From Nepenthes gracilis (lineage: Eukaryota > Streptophyta > Magnoliopsida > Caryophyllales > Nepenthaceae): a DNA stretch of 64,000 nucleotides. Location of the stretch: assembly GCA_033239525.1 (NCBI GenBank), contig BSYO01000003.1, positions 28,823,540 through 28,887,539 on the forward strand, in the 5' to 3' direction. A program made the translations under genes and the position numbers. Position 1 is the first letter of the stretch. Every line of letters begins with the position of its first letter. Below are positions 22,313 through 33,631 of this stretch, in pieces. The notes under the pieces are model-generated. The model was not told the origin of the DNA. It searched no databases and saw nothing but the letters and a program-made list of their open reading frames with translations.

Positions 22313-25300
22313 TTGGGGGACGGGTGGAAGTGGGAAACATAATGATAGCTAAAGATTGTGCACCTTGTGAGCTTTATCCTTCTCTTAGAATATATCTCAT
22401 CCAACACAGGGCGGCACTCATCTGGGACCTCCATCCCTAAATTTCGAGCCTTTTCAATTAGTGAAGGAAAAGTCACTTCGAAGCCTACCGGCATGTGCTC
22501 ATCATCCTCCTCCCCAATCTTACATATGTTTCCTTTAATAAACGCCATTCCTGTATGTATATATATATATATATATATATTACATATGTTTCCTTTAATA
22601 AACGCCATTCCTGTATATATATATATCAAGCAAACAAATTAAAGCAAGATGATTTATGATATTGTCAAACTTTCAAGTATAAATTTCAAGTCTCTATTTA
22701 ATTAATTATCATCTCCCCAAAAAATGATTAAATTTATTATTTTGATTGTTTTTATAACATTTCTTTCCTGTATAAAAAACCCCACGAAATAAGTAAATCG
22801 TAAAATTATTTAATTTTACGACTCTCAAATCTGTCATACAAAGAAAGTTTCATGTTATATGTGTAACGAACGACACAATTCAGTATTGAGGATAAGGAGC
22901 ATGCAACACTTTAATTATTACGTGATTAGATAATATAATTAGTATATTCAGTTGTTAGGTCATACAGTCTATGCGGGGATTCCAAATTAATGGGCGAATG
23001 TTAATAATAGCCTTCTAGTGCTGTGGCGACCCAAGCCTAAATACTCAAACATATGGCTCAAGCCGCATACGCGGATTACAATTTTAAACAAAATATAACC
23101 ATTCTATATTTCAAACCATTTTATTTTTTGTTTTAACTACATCATGATAAGTTTATCTATCATCCACAAAGATATACTAAGGAGAAATAAACTCAACAAA
23201 AAAAAAATACATAAATCTCAAGGACAATTTAAATTCATCAACTGGCTACCCGAATATTCTTCTCGCTTGAAATTTCTTCCTGTGAAACGGATGTATTTTC
23301 CACCAGGCTTAATGCTATCTACTCAATCTAGAGTCAGGAAAATGGAAGGGTAAGCCAAAGCCTAACAAGTGATCATAATAAAAAACGTTAATAACAATAA
23401 CAATTTCGGATACCACACTATAAAGATCTCAACATACTCTAACAACCTACTATATTCCGAGATAGATTACAACACATCATAAATACGACTCTAGACAAGA
23501 TAAGTCCCACTTGACCCGCACATCCAAAAAATAACAGAGTGCCAATAATTAATAGTAATCCCCTGGAATTTGACATCAATGATAATTGGAATTTTTCTAG
23601 TCCATATGTCAGCTAGAACGACCAGCATAATCACGATAATAATAAATATGGATTCCACTGAATCTAAATATCTCAGAATCTACACAAGGATACTATCAAC
23701 ACAACAAATGAGGTACTCACAATCATAAAAAATCACAAGAAAACTTCTGAATCTTATTTCGCCATTGTGAACCAAAGGCTGTGTATATCCCCCAACAGCT
23801 GGGTACTTGCACGGGCTACTGATGCTCGTAAGTTTGATCTCCGACCAAAATTTATGGTCCACAGAGACTCTGCCAAACAAAGTACAAACGTCTTCCAAGC
23901 ATGCTCATCATGCTCATCTTCCAACTCTACCAGGTACGGAAGATATCTCACATGTCAAACCCAACATCTCCCGCCCTAATATCCTTAATATCATGATCAA
24001 TGATGTTCACATGGCCATAAGCATCCCACCAAACTAAGCAATGTACCTCAACACTACCAGGACATAAAAATCAGTATCAGATAAGCGTAGACCACATTTA
24101 AATACCATAACCTCCCATTCGATCAGATACTTTAATATTTTCATACACTCTCCTCAACTTTGACCGTAGGTAGCCAACGATTTTAAATACTCACACACCG
24201 AGTATAATGCAAAGAAAGCTTTGCAACATCAACAATAGAACGTCATTCGGTGCTGACCAGGGAGCGTACTCACGCCATCAAATCTAACACAAAGGAATTT
24301 ATCACAGCACGAAGAATTGATAAACTCAAACCGAGATATTATATTTTACTTAATACAACTATTAAACTATTCTTCCATTCTGTTACGTTACAATGTCTAC
24401 AGTTAAGGCCAACAATCTCTATTTTTATTAAATTTTCTTTCAAATAATTTCTCAAGATTTCTATCATAATATTCAGCACCATTAATTTCATTCTATAATC
24501 ATCCTTTAAATTTAAAATATACACATATACCCACTTATATATATAGAACATACTTTTCTAATACAAGAGATGCACATCATAAATGCCATCCATGAGTGCT
24601 TATATCCATAATTTGAAGCATACATATATGTCCATACACATGAATGCCTTAGCACCAACATGCACACATAAATATATTTACACACACATGGTCACACTCA
24701 CGCTGACACATTTTCCACCATTTCCAGCTCACACACACACACACACACACACACTCACTCACTCACACACAGTAGCAGCTCTGCCAACCACACACACTGC
24801 AGTCTAACATCCACATATCACGCACAGTGTACTCCTGCACTTCCACAGGCACACACTTATTGTGCATAGCCTCGTACACCCGCTCAAACACGCCACCCAC
24901 ACACATAGCCAACACCTGCATACACACACACCAACACCAACCCGCACAGAACACCCACGCATAGAACACCCACACTCACATACGGTTACACACATACGGT
25001 CTGCAAATACGTATATACATACACATACCACTACAAACCCCCACACCCATAAGCACGGTTACATGTATATATGTACACCCAACCGTATACACACACTTAA
25101 ATACACCCATACCGTTACACAAATAAACCGTATACATACTCCCCAACACATTTAATCCCCAAATTACCGCATCCTTTCATCACAGAACCTCGGCCCAAAA
25201 CAGATCATGGTGCTCTATTCTTTGTCCGATTTCTGTCTTCTGAACAACATTCACCCAATTTCATAACAACAAGAAAATTGTAAGAGAAGAAGAAGAGGAG

Positions 25301-27044
25301 CACTGATTTACGGAACAAGAAGGGAAATTGACACAAGGAGGATTCACTTGCAAAATTTCAGGGAGAAACGACAGTGGAGGGGTTACTTGCAAATTGAGTA
25401 GAAATGACAGTAAATGGGATTCACTTGCCTGGAGCGACAGCAAGGGTTTGCGATGGTGGCTTCGGCTTCGGCTCAACAGCAACGTCGATGGCGGCCTTGG
25501 CAATGGCAACAGCAACAGCTTAGACTAAAGCAGTCGGTTTAGATTTGTGATGGTGGCTTCGATACCGATTGATGTCGGCGACGGCAGCAAACCACTCGAA
25601 CGATGATGGAGACGGCAACCAGACATAGCACCGCAGCGAAATCAACCACCAGGCCTCACTCTGCTCACACTCTCTGCTCGACCCTTCCTTCCTCTACCTC
25701 CACTGGAACCGAGTATAAATAGAGCCATGAGCAAATTTGGGGGAAAAACAAATGGAATCAGACGGTTGTAACGGGAGGAATTTTGTTAGTAGTGAGAATC
25801 AAAAGAACGGCCACGCTGGAGGCCGTTGCGAGAGAGAGAGAGTAGGGAATCGAGAGAGAGACGAGAGGAAGAGAAGGTGGGGACGAGAGGTAGCAAAGAA
25901 GATTCGAGAAGATGGTGAGGTAACTTGGGTTGTTAAATTAATTTACTTATTATTATTATTATTATTATTATTAAAATTATATTATATATATATATATATT
26001 AATTATTATTATTATTATTATATAAAATATTTATATTATTATTATTTCATAAATATTTTTTTACTAATATAAGTAAAAAATAAATTCATCCAATTTAATT
26101 TTAAATTTTTTGATAAAAATATTACAAGTACCATCAAACTTTTCAACATCAAATAATAGTATTCATAATACTTACAACATGATTGAACAGTACGTCCGTG
26201 ACCATCCAATTAGAGGACGAGTGTTATAGACCATTGACATGTTTTCAAGTTAGAAAATTAACTAAGAACTAACCCCCCCCCCCCAAAAAAAAAAAAAAAA
26301 AAAAAGAAACTTGAAGCCAATTCTACCATACTAAATAACGGGCAATAATTAATTGCATATTGAAGAAAGCAGGAAATAATTTTCTCATACGAGTATATAT
26401 AAATAAAAGTAGTATCTGGATAGTTTAATTAGGTACCTTTGTCCTGTTTGTCAGCATGAAGTTTCCAATATTTGAGTGCAATTAAGCATGCGAAAGTACT
26501 GATTATCCTATCATGCGACAGAAATATGGAGGCGTCACCCCAGGAGCCATCGGGAAGCTGATTACGAGCGATCCATTCAAGGCTTTCTGGGAACTGAGGA
26601 CGCCCAGTTCCATTGAGGTCTTCCACCAGCGCTACCCATGCGGTGTCGTATGCAGATATGCTTATCTCTCCATCCTCCATCGAACTCAGCATCGATCTTA
26701 TCGTCTTCACCTGCTCCTCAGTACCATTTCAATTCCAAATCTATGCACATATTTATATGTATGCCGACACACACACACACAGACACACATGCACGTTCAA
26801 AATTAACTGAAAATCAGAATAGGAGTATCTGATCATCTTATAAGTTGAACAAAAAATTATTGAACTTTTAATTAGATAAAAATGTATGGTTTACAATGTT
26901 ATAAGCTCGAATTTATATAAGAATTTCTTTGGACTGCTTAGAATCGCACTAAAAATCAAGAAAAATGAGGCTGATTCTTATATAATCATCTCGAGCTTTA
27001 ACGGGTAGTTCCCAAATAAATCATAACATAAAAAACGAACGCCC

Positions 27045-27088
<44 letters not shown>

Positions 27089-27590
27089 CAAAATGGAAGA
27101 AGCTTGAAGATACCTACCCTGGGAGCCAGGCCTTCTGCGTCGCCGGATACAAACCCGTGCCGCTTTACAGCGGTCAGATCTTTGTGAAGAAACTCCTTCT
27201 TATCTGCAAATCAGGACAATATCAAAGAGAGAGAATGGTCCCATTTTCTGAGTTGTTTAATTTTGTCTGCCTTCAGATAAAGTACGATCGAGCGAAGAAC
27301 TGATCCTTAACACGATATGGTACCTTGAGTGCTTTGCTTGGCTACAGCATTACATCGCAAACTCAGACCCCGCCCTACTCTCTTCTTGTTTGTTTTGATC
27401 AACCAAGAACCTGCAAAGCAATCCACCATAACTTAATCAACACAAATTAATTTCCTCGTAATATCGATTCGAATTCATCACAGGAACACTTACCGGGCAA
27501 GTTACCATTTGGAAGAAATAAATTTTTAACTGTTGATGCGGTTGGGGAGTGGGACAGGCCGAGTGCGGTGGTAGTGAGCTGAGGAGGCAT
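14648..27590 (-). CDS. Class II diterpene cyclase (copalyl diphosphate synthase family), exons 1-10, 3' part beyond left edge
   Basis: Plastid enzyme family that protonates geranylgeranyl diphosphate to a bicyclic diphosphate. Exons (minus): 27590-27494, 27410-27324, 27203-27118, 26716-26437, 22550-22364, 22118-21907, 21729-21609, 20919-20807, 20608-20382, 14763-14648. All junctions are GT-AG and phases agree; 1526 nt give 508 codons without a stop, against about 800 for the family, so the alpha-domain exons must lie left of position 1. Motifs: transit-like start [23 protein letters not shown] (residues 111-117); QLPDGSW (143-149); QSQDGSF in exon 6; [14 protein letters not shown] in exon 7. 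Oddities: the DxDD acid motif reads SMDE (374-377, central Asp kept); Phe261 replaces the catalytic-base His of LLHSLEGM; Arg328 replaces the His of FEHIW. The last two suggest specialised rather than gibberellin metabolism. Whether it is active is open. Confidence 0.9.
14764..17749. other. Intron 9 of diterpene cyclase, left part, AT-rich
   Basis: No exon or clear element protein found. An AT microsatellite lies near 14770-14788. The stretch from about 15800 to 17650 has a plus-strand texture like an old LTR or untranslated retroelement sequence (purine-rich GAAAGGGAAAGGGAAG tract, scattered short frames), but I found no paired ends. Confidence 0.4.
17750..18140 (-). pseudogene. Ty1/copia Gag fragment
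   Basis: On the minus strand, frames broken by shifts and stops read [38 protein letters not shown], then [29 protein letters not shown] and HLDEFGDRM. This is the plant copia Gag pattern (the gag-polypeptide/UBN2 type). It lies directly downstream, in element direction, of the LTR and primer-binding site at 18241-19556. No protease, integrase or RT follows, so only the 5' end of the element remains. Confidence 0.75.
18232..18248 (-). promoter_or_regulatory. Copia primer-binding site (initiator Met tRNA type)
   Basis: Minus strand AGTGGTATCAGATAG follows the LTR end. TGGTATCAGA matches the usual plant copia site complementary to initiator methionine tRNA, diverging in the last bases. Confidence 0.7.
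19020..19190. repeat. Short tandem repeats (TTTGCAAGTCAG) in copia LTR
   Basis: Six or so imperfect units of about 23-27 bp built on CTTTGCAAGTCAGTTACCTA. Confidence 0.7.
19205..19420. repeat. Tandem repeats (ACTCCGG...TTTTCAC) in copia LTR
   Basis: Imperfect units of about 55-60 bp containing CACTCCGGCAAATGCA and CTCCGGATTTTCACACCGCC. Confidence 0.7.
19557..20381. other. Intron 9 of diterpene cyclase, right part
   Basis: AT-rich intron. If exon 9 were not spliced, its frame would run 21 more codons ([20 protein letters not shown]) to a stop. A 66-codon minus-strand frame at 19997-19797 has no cyclase motif and is not called. Confidence 0.5.
20807..20919 (-). CDS. Exon 8 of the diterpene cyclase, altered DxDD motif
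   Basis: Encodes [20 protein letters not shown] then [17 protein letters not shown]. In active class II cyclases the motif here is Asp-x-Asp-Asp, whose central Asp is the proton donor. Here it reads Ser-Met-Asp-Glu: the donor is kept, its two partner acids are changed. Flanking residues are otherwise well conserved, so misalignment is unlikely. Confidence 0.9.
22139..22160. repeat. Microsatellite (ACAT)n
   Basis: Pure ACAT/CATA run in intron 5 of the cyclase gene. Confidence 0.9.
22268..22310. repeat. Poly-T tract of about 40 bases in intron 5
   Basis: Uninterrupted T run close to the exon 5 donor at 22364/22363; length may be an assembly estimate. Confidence 0.9.
22364..22550 (-). CDS. Exon 5 of the diterpene cyclase
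   Basis: Encodes [20 protein letters not shown], then [20 protein letters not shown] up to IKLT. Starts at the acceptor ACATACAG/GAATGG (22550). A second, identical start lies exactly 60 bp upstream at 22610. Confidence 0.9.
22521..22616 (-). repeat. 60-bp direct duplication of the exon 5 splice acceptor
   Basis: The 36 bases at 22521-22556 recur unchanged up to one or two bases at 22581-22616; the period is 60 bp and an AT microsatellite (22559-22580) fills the gap. Each copy has TGTA-CAG acceptor sequence and the first ten codons of exon 5. Use of the distal acceptor (exon start 22610) would add exactly 20 in-frame codons, including IYIYIYIHT, with no stop. Confidence 0.9.
24580..25150. 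repeat. CA-rich low-complexity tract
   Basis: (AC)n at about 24729-24755 and many CACACA, CACCCAC and ACATACGGT runs over almost 600 bp. Reading frames here encode only His/Thr repeats and are not genes. Confidence 0.85.
25948..26035. repeat. Microsatellites (TTA)n and (TA)n
   Basis: ATT run at 25948-25974, AT run at about 25984-26000, then further ATT units. Confidence 0.9.
26271..26305. repeat. Homopolymer junction: poly-C then poly-A
   Basis: About 12 C followed by about 21 A in intron 4. Confidence 0.85.
26437..26716 (-). CDS. Exon 4 of the diterpene cyclase
   Basis: The first strongly conserved exon: [20 protein letters not shown], then [34 protein letters not shown] and [13 protein letters not shown]. 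It starts the gamma/beta double-barrel domain. The donor AAAG/GTACC leaves phase 1, which joins exon 5 as Gly-Met/Ile-Ala-Phe. Confidence 0.93.
27043..27083. repeat. Microsatellite (AG)n in intron 3
   Basis: About 20 AG units. Confidence 0.9.
27118..27590 (-). CDS. Exons 1-3 of the diterpene cyclase, transit peptide region
   Basis: Exon 1 (27590-27494) starts [20 protein letters not shown] and goes on with [12 protein letters not shown]. Exon 2 (27410-27324) encodes [20 protein letters not shown] and NAVAKQSTQ, and exon 3 (27203-27118) [20 protein letters not shown]. Ser/Thr/Arg-rich with almost no acid residues up to residue 61, as expected for plastid import. Donors GTAAGT, GTACC and GTAGGT. 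This ATG is the first in the frame after an A-rich leader (CGAAGAAGAAGAATGCC). Confidence 0.8.
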
Positions 27591-27788
27591 TCTTCTTCTT
27601 CGTTTGTTTTTTTTTTCACCGAGAGAGAGAGTTTAGGTTGCGCAGGTTTGGGTGGAGGTGGAAGAAGGCGGTGGATTGGTTCAGCTGGCAGAGGAATGCG
27701 GAAGAGAAAGGGTGGTGGGAGGAGGGGGAAAGCCGACAGAAAGGACTTCCCGAGGATTTCCCGCTGAGGGGGAGCGTGAGGATCGTCC

Positions 27789-27799
27789 AAATATATAGA
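27789..27799 (-). promoter_or_regulatory. Possible TATA box of the diterpene cyclase
   Basis: Minus strand CTATATATTTGG about 200 bp upstream of the ATG; a plausible core promoter, leaving a leader of about 170 bp with GA-rich tracts. Confidence 0.4.
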
Positions 27800-29500
27800 A
27801 GTGGGAGCAGTCAGGTGCTATTCGTCGTATTAATTCTTTCGAAGGACTTATTTATTTATTTTAATATCATTAGCCTAGAGGAGGTTGATTCCACCCTGCA
27901 TAATTATAATTGTTTGGTATTAAGTAAATAATTATTTTAATAATTACTAAAAAAATATTATTTAATTTTTATTTAAAAAATATTATAATCGTTCAATATT
28001 AATCAAACAGTTATAATTAAAAAGGATTGAGTCAATTGCTTTTTTAGTATGATAGGAAACCCCAATATGTCACAATAAGTTGCTGTTTCAATACTATAGC
28101 TGAAGGAAGCTGCATTAGCTTCCATTTTCATCTCCTCCTTCAATTGTAATAGAAATTCATTTAGATTGGCTGTCTAAGATAATTGAACAACCTTAATAAT
28201 TCTCTTAGATACCCATGCATTTAAATCAACAGAGCCAAACAAAGTATTGAAAATCAACTGGTTGAGCCTCAATAGCCGCCGGCCTTGCGAAGGTTTGAAG
28301 AGCATAGAGATCAATCACACTGGGAGAACATCTAATCAAAATTAAACGTAAATCAATTGGAGACAATTAAGCCTAGAACTTCAGCATCAAGAAGTTAATA
28401 TTTGGATGTAAAGCCGTGGGGAAGGCATGGAGGAGAATTAATGCGGGAAGAATGAAGAGTAGCACCAAGCAACAAGTTTTGGGTATCTTTATACATAATT
28501 ATCGCATATATTTGATCTAAATTTTTCTATCCTCATTTGCAAAATCTCTAATTCAAAGATTCATAGCAGTGATCACCCATATACTGACAAAATAAATAAA
28601 TAAATAAAGCTTTAAACTTAGATTGGTTCCATCAATACAACCCAATGTACAATAATGTATATATTTTTTAATTTTTATTGTAGTTGCATATATTCAAACT
28701 TTGAATATATACAAATTGATTTGTTAATTAAAAAAACGCTCGAATGTTGATAAACATATACAAATCCGTAGTATTTGCATAGGCATAATACATACTACTA
28801 TTATGTGACAAGTTGGTATAAAGGTAAAATAATAACAGTTTGAATATGTTTTTATTTGATCGAAATTTATCCATCCTCATCTGTAAAATCTCTAATTCAA
28901 AGATCTATAACAGTGGTCACCCATATACGGGCACAAAAAAAAAAGAAGTATTAAACTTAGATCGATTCCATCGATACAACCAAATGTACAATGATGTATA
29001 TATTTTTTAATTTTTATTGTAGTTGCATACATTCAATGCACTAAAATTCAGCAATACTGTCAAATGTCCACAATATGAAGCTATTCTACCTCTGCATACC
29101 TTATTCTGTACATTCACTCAATTAAACCTGATAACAAACAAAAAACCTAGACACTGAAATAATAAATTTACCCGAACTTTATATCCCTAAATCGCTAGCA
29201 TAACCAATTGCATCTACTTAAAGAGAAAGGCTTACAAGCTGACACAGCCATCTGCATGTACTCATAAAAGCAAGCTACTATATTTAAGAAAAATAATAAT
29301 ATCATTCTCATTCTCTGCGCTTCTGAATCAGCCCACAATGTTGCGGCGAAGATTGTTGTCAATCTCACAACAATCAATAGGATGCAACAGTCAAAATTTG
29401 GAGGAGAATTTTGTAGTAGAAGGAATGAAAACAAAGGCAAGAAATAGATTTTCATTAAAAGATGCAGTAAATCAGTAGGAATCCCTTAAAACGGGCAACA
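27800..29500. other. Upstream intergenic region
   Basis: AT-rich, no gene recognised. Contains a direct repeat of about 190 bp (28508-28697 and 28855-29032). The frame at 29455-29195 (minus) has no known domain. Confidence 0.4.
28508..29032 (+). repeat. Direct repeat pair of about 190 bp
   Basis: 28508-28697 and 28855-29032 share CAAAATCTCTAATTCAAAGA-type sequence, the ATCACCCATATAC block and TTTAATTTTTATTGTAGTTG near the end, with scattered changes. The 157 bp between them begins with AATATATACAAATTG. Confidence 0.75.
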
Positions 29501-30099
29501 CTCTTCACAAAACATAAATGCCATGATTTACATCCTCGGAAGGATTGCAAACATGTTCCTGGTTTCTTCTCTTCCTTGGTTTATAGCCTGTCCCTACCCT
29601 TCTTTTGTTGGGATTGAAAAAATATATATATTAAATCAGTGATCACTTCTTATTTAAAGTTAGTCCGCAAGACAAATGCGGCTTTTGTACAAAACAAATA
29701 TACTGCAACAATCACACAAAATTCGCTCAAGTGTTTACCTAGACCTTTTAAAAGCATTTAACCGTTCTATTCAATCAGCAACTTACCATCTTTCAACTCT
29801 TTTCGTAGAATAATAATTTTTGGGATTGTTACATATAGAAAAAGATAAAAGTATAATCACCTGCTCATATTATGAGACAACGTAATATTCATACATGTAG
29901 TTAAGGAATAATAATAACAATTATTATTATTATTATTATTATAAAGGACCTAGTTCTATAGAGTGTAGAAGCAACTGAAAAAATTGTTGAAAGAAACAAG
30001 CTATCTTCTCCTCAGAGGGACAGTTCATTGTCTCAATGATCCTCCATAATAAGACATGCACCTAGAATAAAAATTGGTTCCAAGAGATTCATAAGTACA

Positions 30100-32970
30100 A
30101 TAAGTAGATTGTCAAGCGCTTTAATAAACTATTTAAAATACATTTCAATTGATAAAATAAAAATAGTCATTTGTTTATCTTGCCTTGCATATTCATTTGA
30201 ATGTTTGAGTGCTTGCATAAATTTCATAGCCTATACTGCCCTTAAATCGGGTAAAATTCTTCACTCGTGAACCAACTTACTAAAAGTATGGTCAAAAAGC
30301 TCAATCCTAATCACCAAATGACCCAGGAAGTTAAAAATTTGAAACTCTCGACATGGAGCTAAATGATTGGAATACTACGGTTAGGGAGTTTATAGGTCGA
30401 ACCTACCTAAAAAGTCATCCTATCTTAGGGGGCTTTTCAAGATATAGAATAAGAATGAGCACCATCAGCCAACAATAATTAGGTACAACAACTCGAGGAG
30501 CTTGCAGACTAAAGTCAGACATGTCCAAAAGTGCAGTCAGTATAAAACAAAACCTTCGATGGACTAGAACTCGATACACAATTGCGATAACTCTTTCTAA
30601 CAAGAACGAGCACCACTAGTCAAGTGCATGCGACAATCTAAACTCCATCAAAGCCCAATGACTATGGCAATTAAATCTAGTCGGACATAAAGATGTTTTC
30701 TCAGTACCACAACATCCTCATAGGAGCGAGCACAATGAAGTATGATCCGATTTAGGCTCTCCCAATATCACAACCTCCTCACGAATGATAAACAAACAAT
30801 TCACTTGTGCTAGGCAATGATAGCAATAACGCTTGCCCGACAAATAGGTTTTCCCAGTGCTACGACCTCCTCCTACAAGAATGAGCACAGCCAAACAATT
30901 GTCCCCATCCAAGCCTTGAAATCATAATCGGTCTGAATAGAATATATTCAAGAAGACAACTAATAAATGAAGAAGCATCAGTGACAATGATTTAAAGGGT
31001 CTAACTAATTTATTAAAAGAATCATCATATACACGTACGATTAGAAAAGTCCATCTAGAAAAGCACTGCCTAAACCTAAGACTCGACAATAATATTATGG
31101 CTGGAAGCCCCCATTAAACGTGGTGAGTTGCTGCTCGACTTTCTAAAGTGTATAATCAAGTAAGGCTATCCAATCCAGAACACAAGATTTCTCCTCCGTG
31201 AGCTCTCGAGATCTCGCCTCAGACTCAGCCAACTCGCGGTCAAGGTGAGCAACCTACTCTTAACTCTACCTTGGCAAATAACTATCAACTCTCCATCTCT
31301 TCGATGGCAGATCGGCCTAAGAAGGGTGGGAGATCTCGACATCTTACTAATGTAAAGCCTCCGCTATCATGTGAAGCACCTCCTGCGCCTACCAAGCTAG
31401 ATAGATGATCGGCCTAGAGCAACAATGAAATGCAGAGGAGGATCTCTCTACTTCAGGAAAGATGGGCTTTCTTGGTGGGAATCGAGAACCAATCAACTAG
31501 ATGGCACTCCCACATCAAAGATAGCATTTGGAGGTAGAGCAGCACCCCAAATCTTGAAGGAGAGGGAAGTACACCTAAAGTCTTTGACAGTACAGGCATC
31601 AAAGCCTCCCGGCATGACGCCTCTTTAGTAGTCATAGTTTTTGTGTTATTTACACTAAGGATCATTATTCATGCACAAAATGGCTAAGATTCCACAAAAC
31701 CACTACGATTGAGGCATTGATACGAGTGTACATTTATTACCTCTTTAAAGCCCTTGGTTCTCATTGTTCAAAGGAACCAAAGAAGCGAGTCCCAATGATG
31801 TACACTCTCCCACGTGTTGTGGTGCACCTTTCTCTCCAAGCCGATCTCCAATGAGTGCACCTCTCTCCCAAAAAGCCACTCCATGATGAGTGACAAACTA
31901 ACTCGTCCCCTTCTATAGAAAAATTCATCAATTTACTCCCACAAGTGCACCTTCTCTAAGCCATTCTCTGATGGGTTCACCTCACTTTAAAATCGCTCCT
32001 TAGTCGAGCGAACCAAATGGAGTTAAAGATTTGAAACTCTCAACCATCCAACTCTAAAGTTGTTCAAGAAAGAATCGAGCCCAACATGACGCAAATAGAG
32101 CACTACCCTCCAACTAGACAAACAATTATGGCTAATCAGCGGTCACTCCCCCAAATAAGTTGAAGTGTATCAAATAATGGTTACGGAGCCCATGATTAAT
32201 CCTCCACCAATATTATCCCATGATTATCTCCTCATCCATATATCTAAATGTTTTGAAAGTGGAGCATATTTCTATATCCTATCTTTCTATTCAATTAAAA
32301 AGATCTTTGGGGATCGATCAATAAACTAGATGGCACTCCCAGAGAACCAGACCTCGAATTCAAAGCACACCCTTTACACTAAGGCGTTTAGATGATATAT
32401 TACGAGTGTACAAGCATCTCCAATGAGTGCCCTAAAAGCAATCCTTTAACCTTTTATTTATTAAAATTGTAAAGTGCACCTTTCCCATCTATATTTGCAA
32501 ATCCAAACGAAACTAGACCCGTTTTAGCGACCTTTCTCCAAGCATCTCTCCTTTTACTCCATGATGAGTGCAACTCTCCTTCAAGAAGCTACTCTCCCAC
32601 AAGTGTACCCTCTCTAAGCCATTCTCTGACGAGTTTACCTCACTTTAAAATTGCTCCCTAGTCGAGCGAACCAAATGGAGCACTGCCATCCAACTCCTAA
32701 GTTGTTCATCAACTGAGCGTACCAAGTAGAGCACGACCCTCCAACTTCGAAGTCACTCCCTAATGAAGTGCACCAAATGGAGTTTAATCATTACTCCCCA
32801 ATGAAGTGCACCAAACGGAGTTTAATCCTCCACCAATACTCAATCTCCTCACCATATATCTACACATATTTCTTATCCTATTTTTCTATTCAATTAAAAA
32901 AGATCACAGACTTAATTTATTTATTCGCTTGATAATTTTCGGATCTCAAAACGATAATTCGGATCTCGAA
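30100..32970 (+). mobile_element. Gypsy 3' fragment F (related to element E)
   Basis: Begins with sequence like the stretch after integrase in E: ATTCATTTGAATG, then CCTATACTGCCCTTAAATCG (E: CTAGACTGCCCCTAAATCAG). An antisense coiled-coil remnant lies at about 31300-31080. From about 31750 to 32970 it resembles the LTR of E, with repeated GAGTGCACC and AAGCCACTCC motifs. gag-pol is lacking. Exact ends are not resolved; it seems to have landed in the ATT-bearing repeat. Confidence 0.55.
31080..31640 (-). pseudogene. Antisense ORF remnant of fragment F
   Basis: The minus strand near 31250-31170 encodes AHLDRELAESEARSRELTEE then KSCVLDW, a charged heptad-like segment similar in place and character to the coiled-coil end of the antisense ORFs in E (SHLDLAVLEG...) and A. 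The rest is not readable in one frame. Confidence 0.45.
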
Positions 32971-33193
32971 ACGTATTATTATTATTATTATTTCTAATAC
33001 AAAATCATATATTTTCAATAATAGTCCAGTACAGCAAGGGTGCCAACAAACACACTCTGCCGCCCACAAACAATAATAATAGTCAATAATAATAATAATA
33101 ATAATTATTATTATTATTATTATTACAAAATTATCTATTTTTGATAATGGTCCAATACATTGACGGTTCCTGATAATCCGTCCACACACACTA

Positions 33194-33226
<33 letters not shown>

Positions 33227-33494
33227 AAAAATTATATATTTTTAACAATAGTCTAATATATCGACGGCGCCAAACGACCCACCCTCCCACCCACATACAC
33301 ATTAAATATGATTATGATTATTTCTATTACAAAATTATCTATTTTTAGCAATGATCCAATACATCGGTAGTACCAAGTGACCCACCCACGTACACGCACT
33401 AATTATTATTATTTTTTATTACAAAATCATCAGTTTTCAATAATAGTCCATTACATCGATCGTCCCAAGCGACCCTCCCACACACCCACAATAA

Positions 33495-33526
<32 letters not shown>

Positions 33527-33597
33527 GCAAAATCATCTATTTTTATCAATTGTCCAGTAAATTGACAGTGCCAAGCGACCCAACCACAGACATGCAC

Positions 33598-33631
<34 letters not shown>

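Larger units (their letters stand above)
22950..26200 (-). mobile_element. Long LTR-like block in intron 4 (probable gypsy LTR remnant)
   Basis: The 3.9-kb intron 4 is mostly a non-coding block without exons. Its plan parallels 47780-50250: AT-rich sequence with an AGCAAGTG-like motif, a GC-rich stretch with chance ORFs (25190-25930), then ATT and AT microsatellites (25948-26035). Chromovirus-type gypsy LTRs of 2-3 kb often look like this. I could not fix its ends or find target duplications, so this is a structural guess. Confidence 0.35.

Noticed and set aside
22358..22642. 94-codon plus-strand frame
   Set aside because: Complement of exon 5 of the cyclase and its duplicated acceptor.
24583..25155. 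Frames of His/Thr repeats on the plus strand and Cys/Val repeats on the minus strand
   Set aside because: Products of CA-rich simple sequence.
25737..26072. 111-codon plus-strand frame ending in Leu/Ile/Tyr repeats
   Set aside because: Its second half is microsatellite and its first half is GA-rich LTR-like sequence; no domain.
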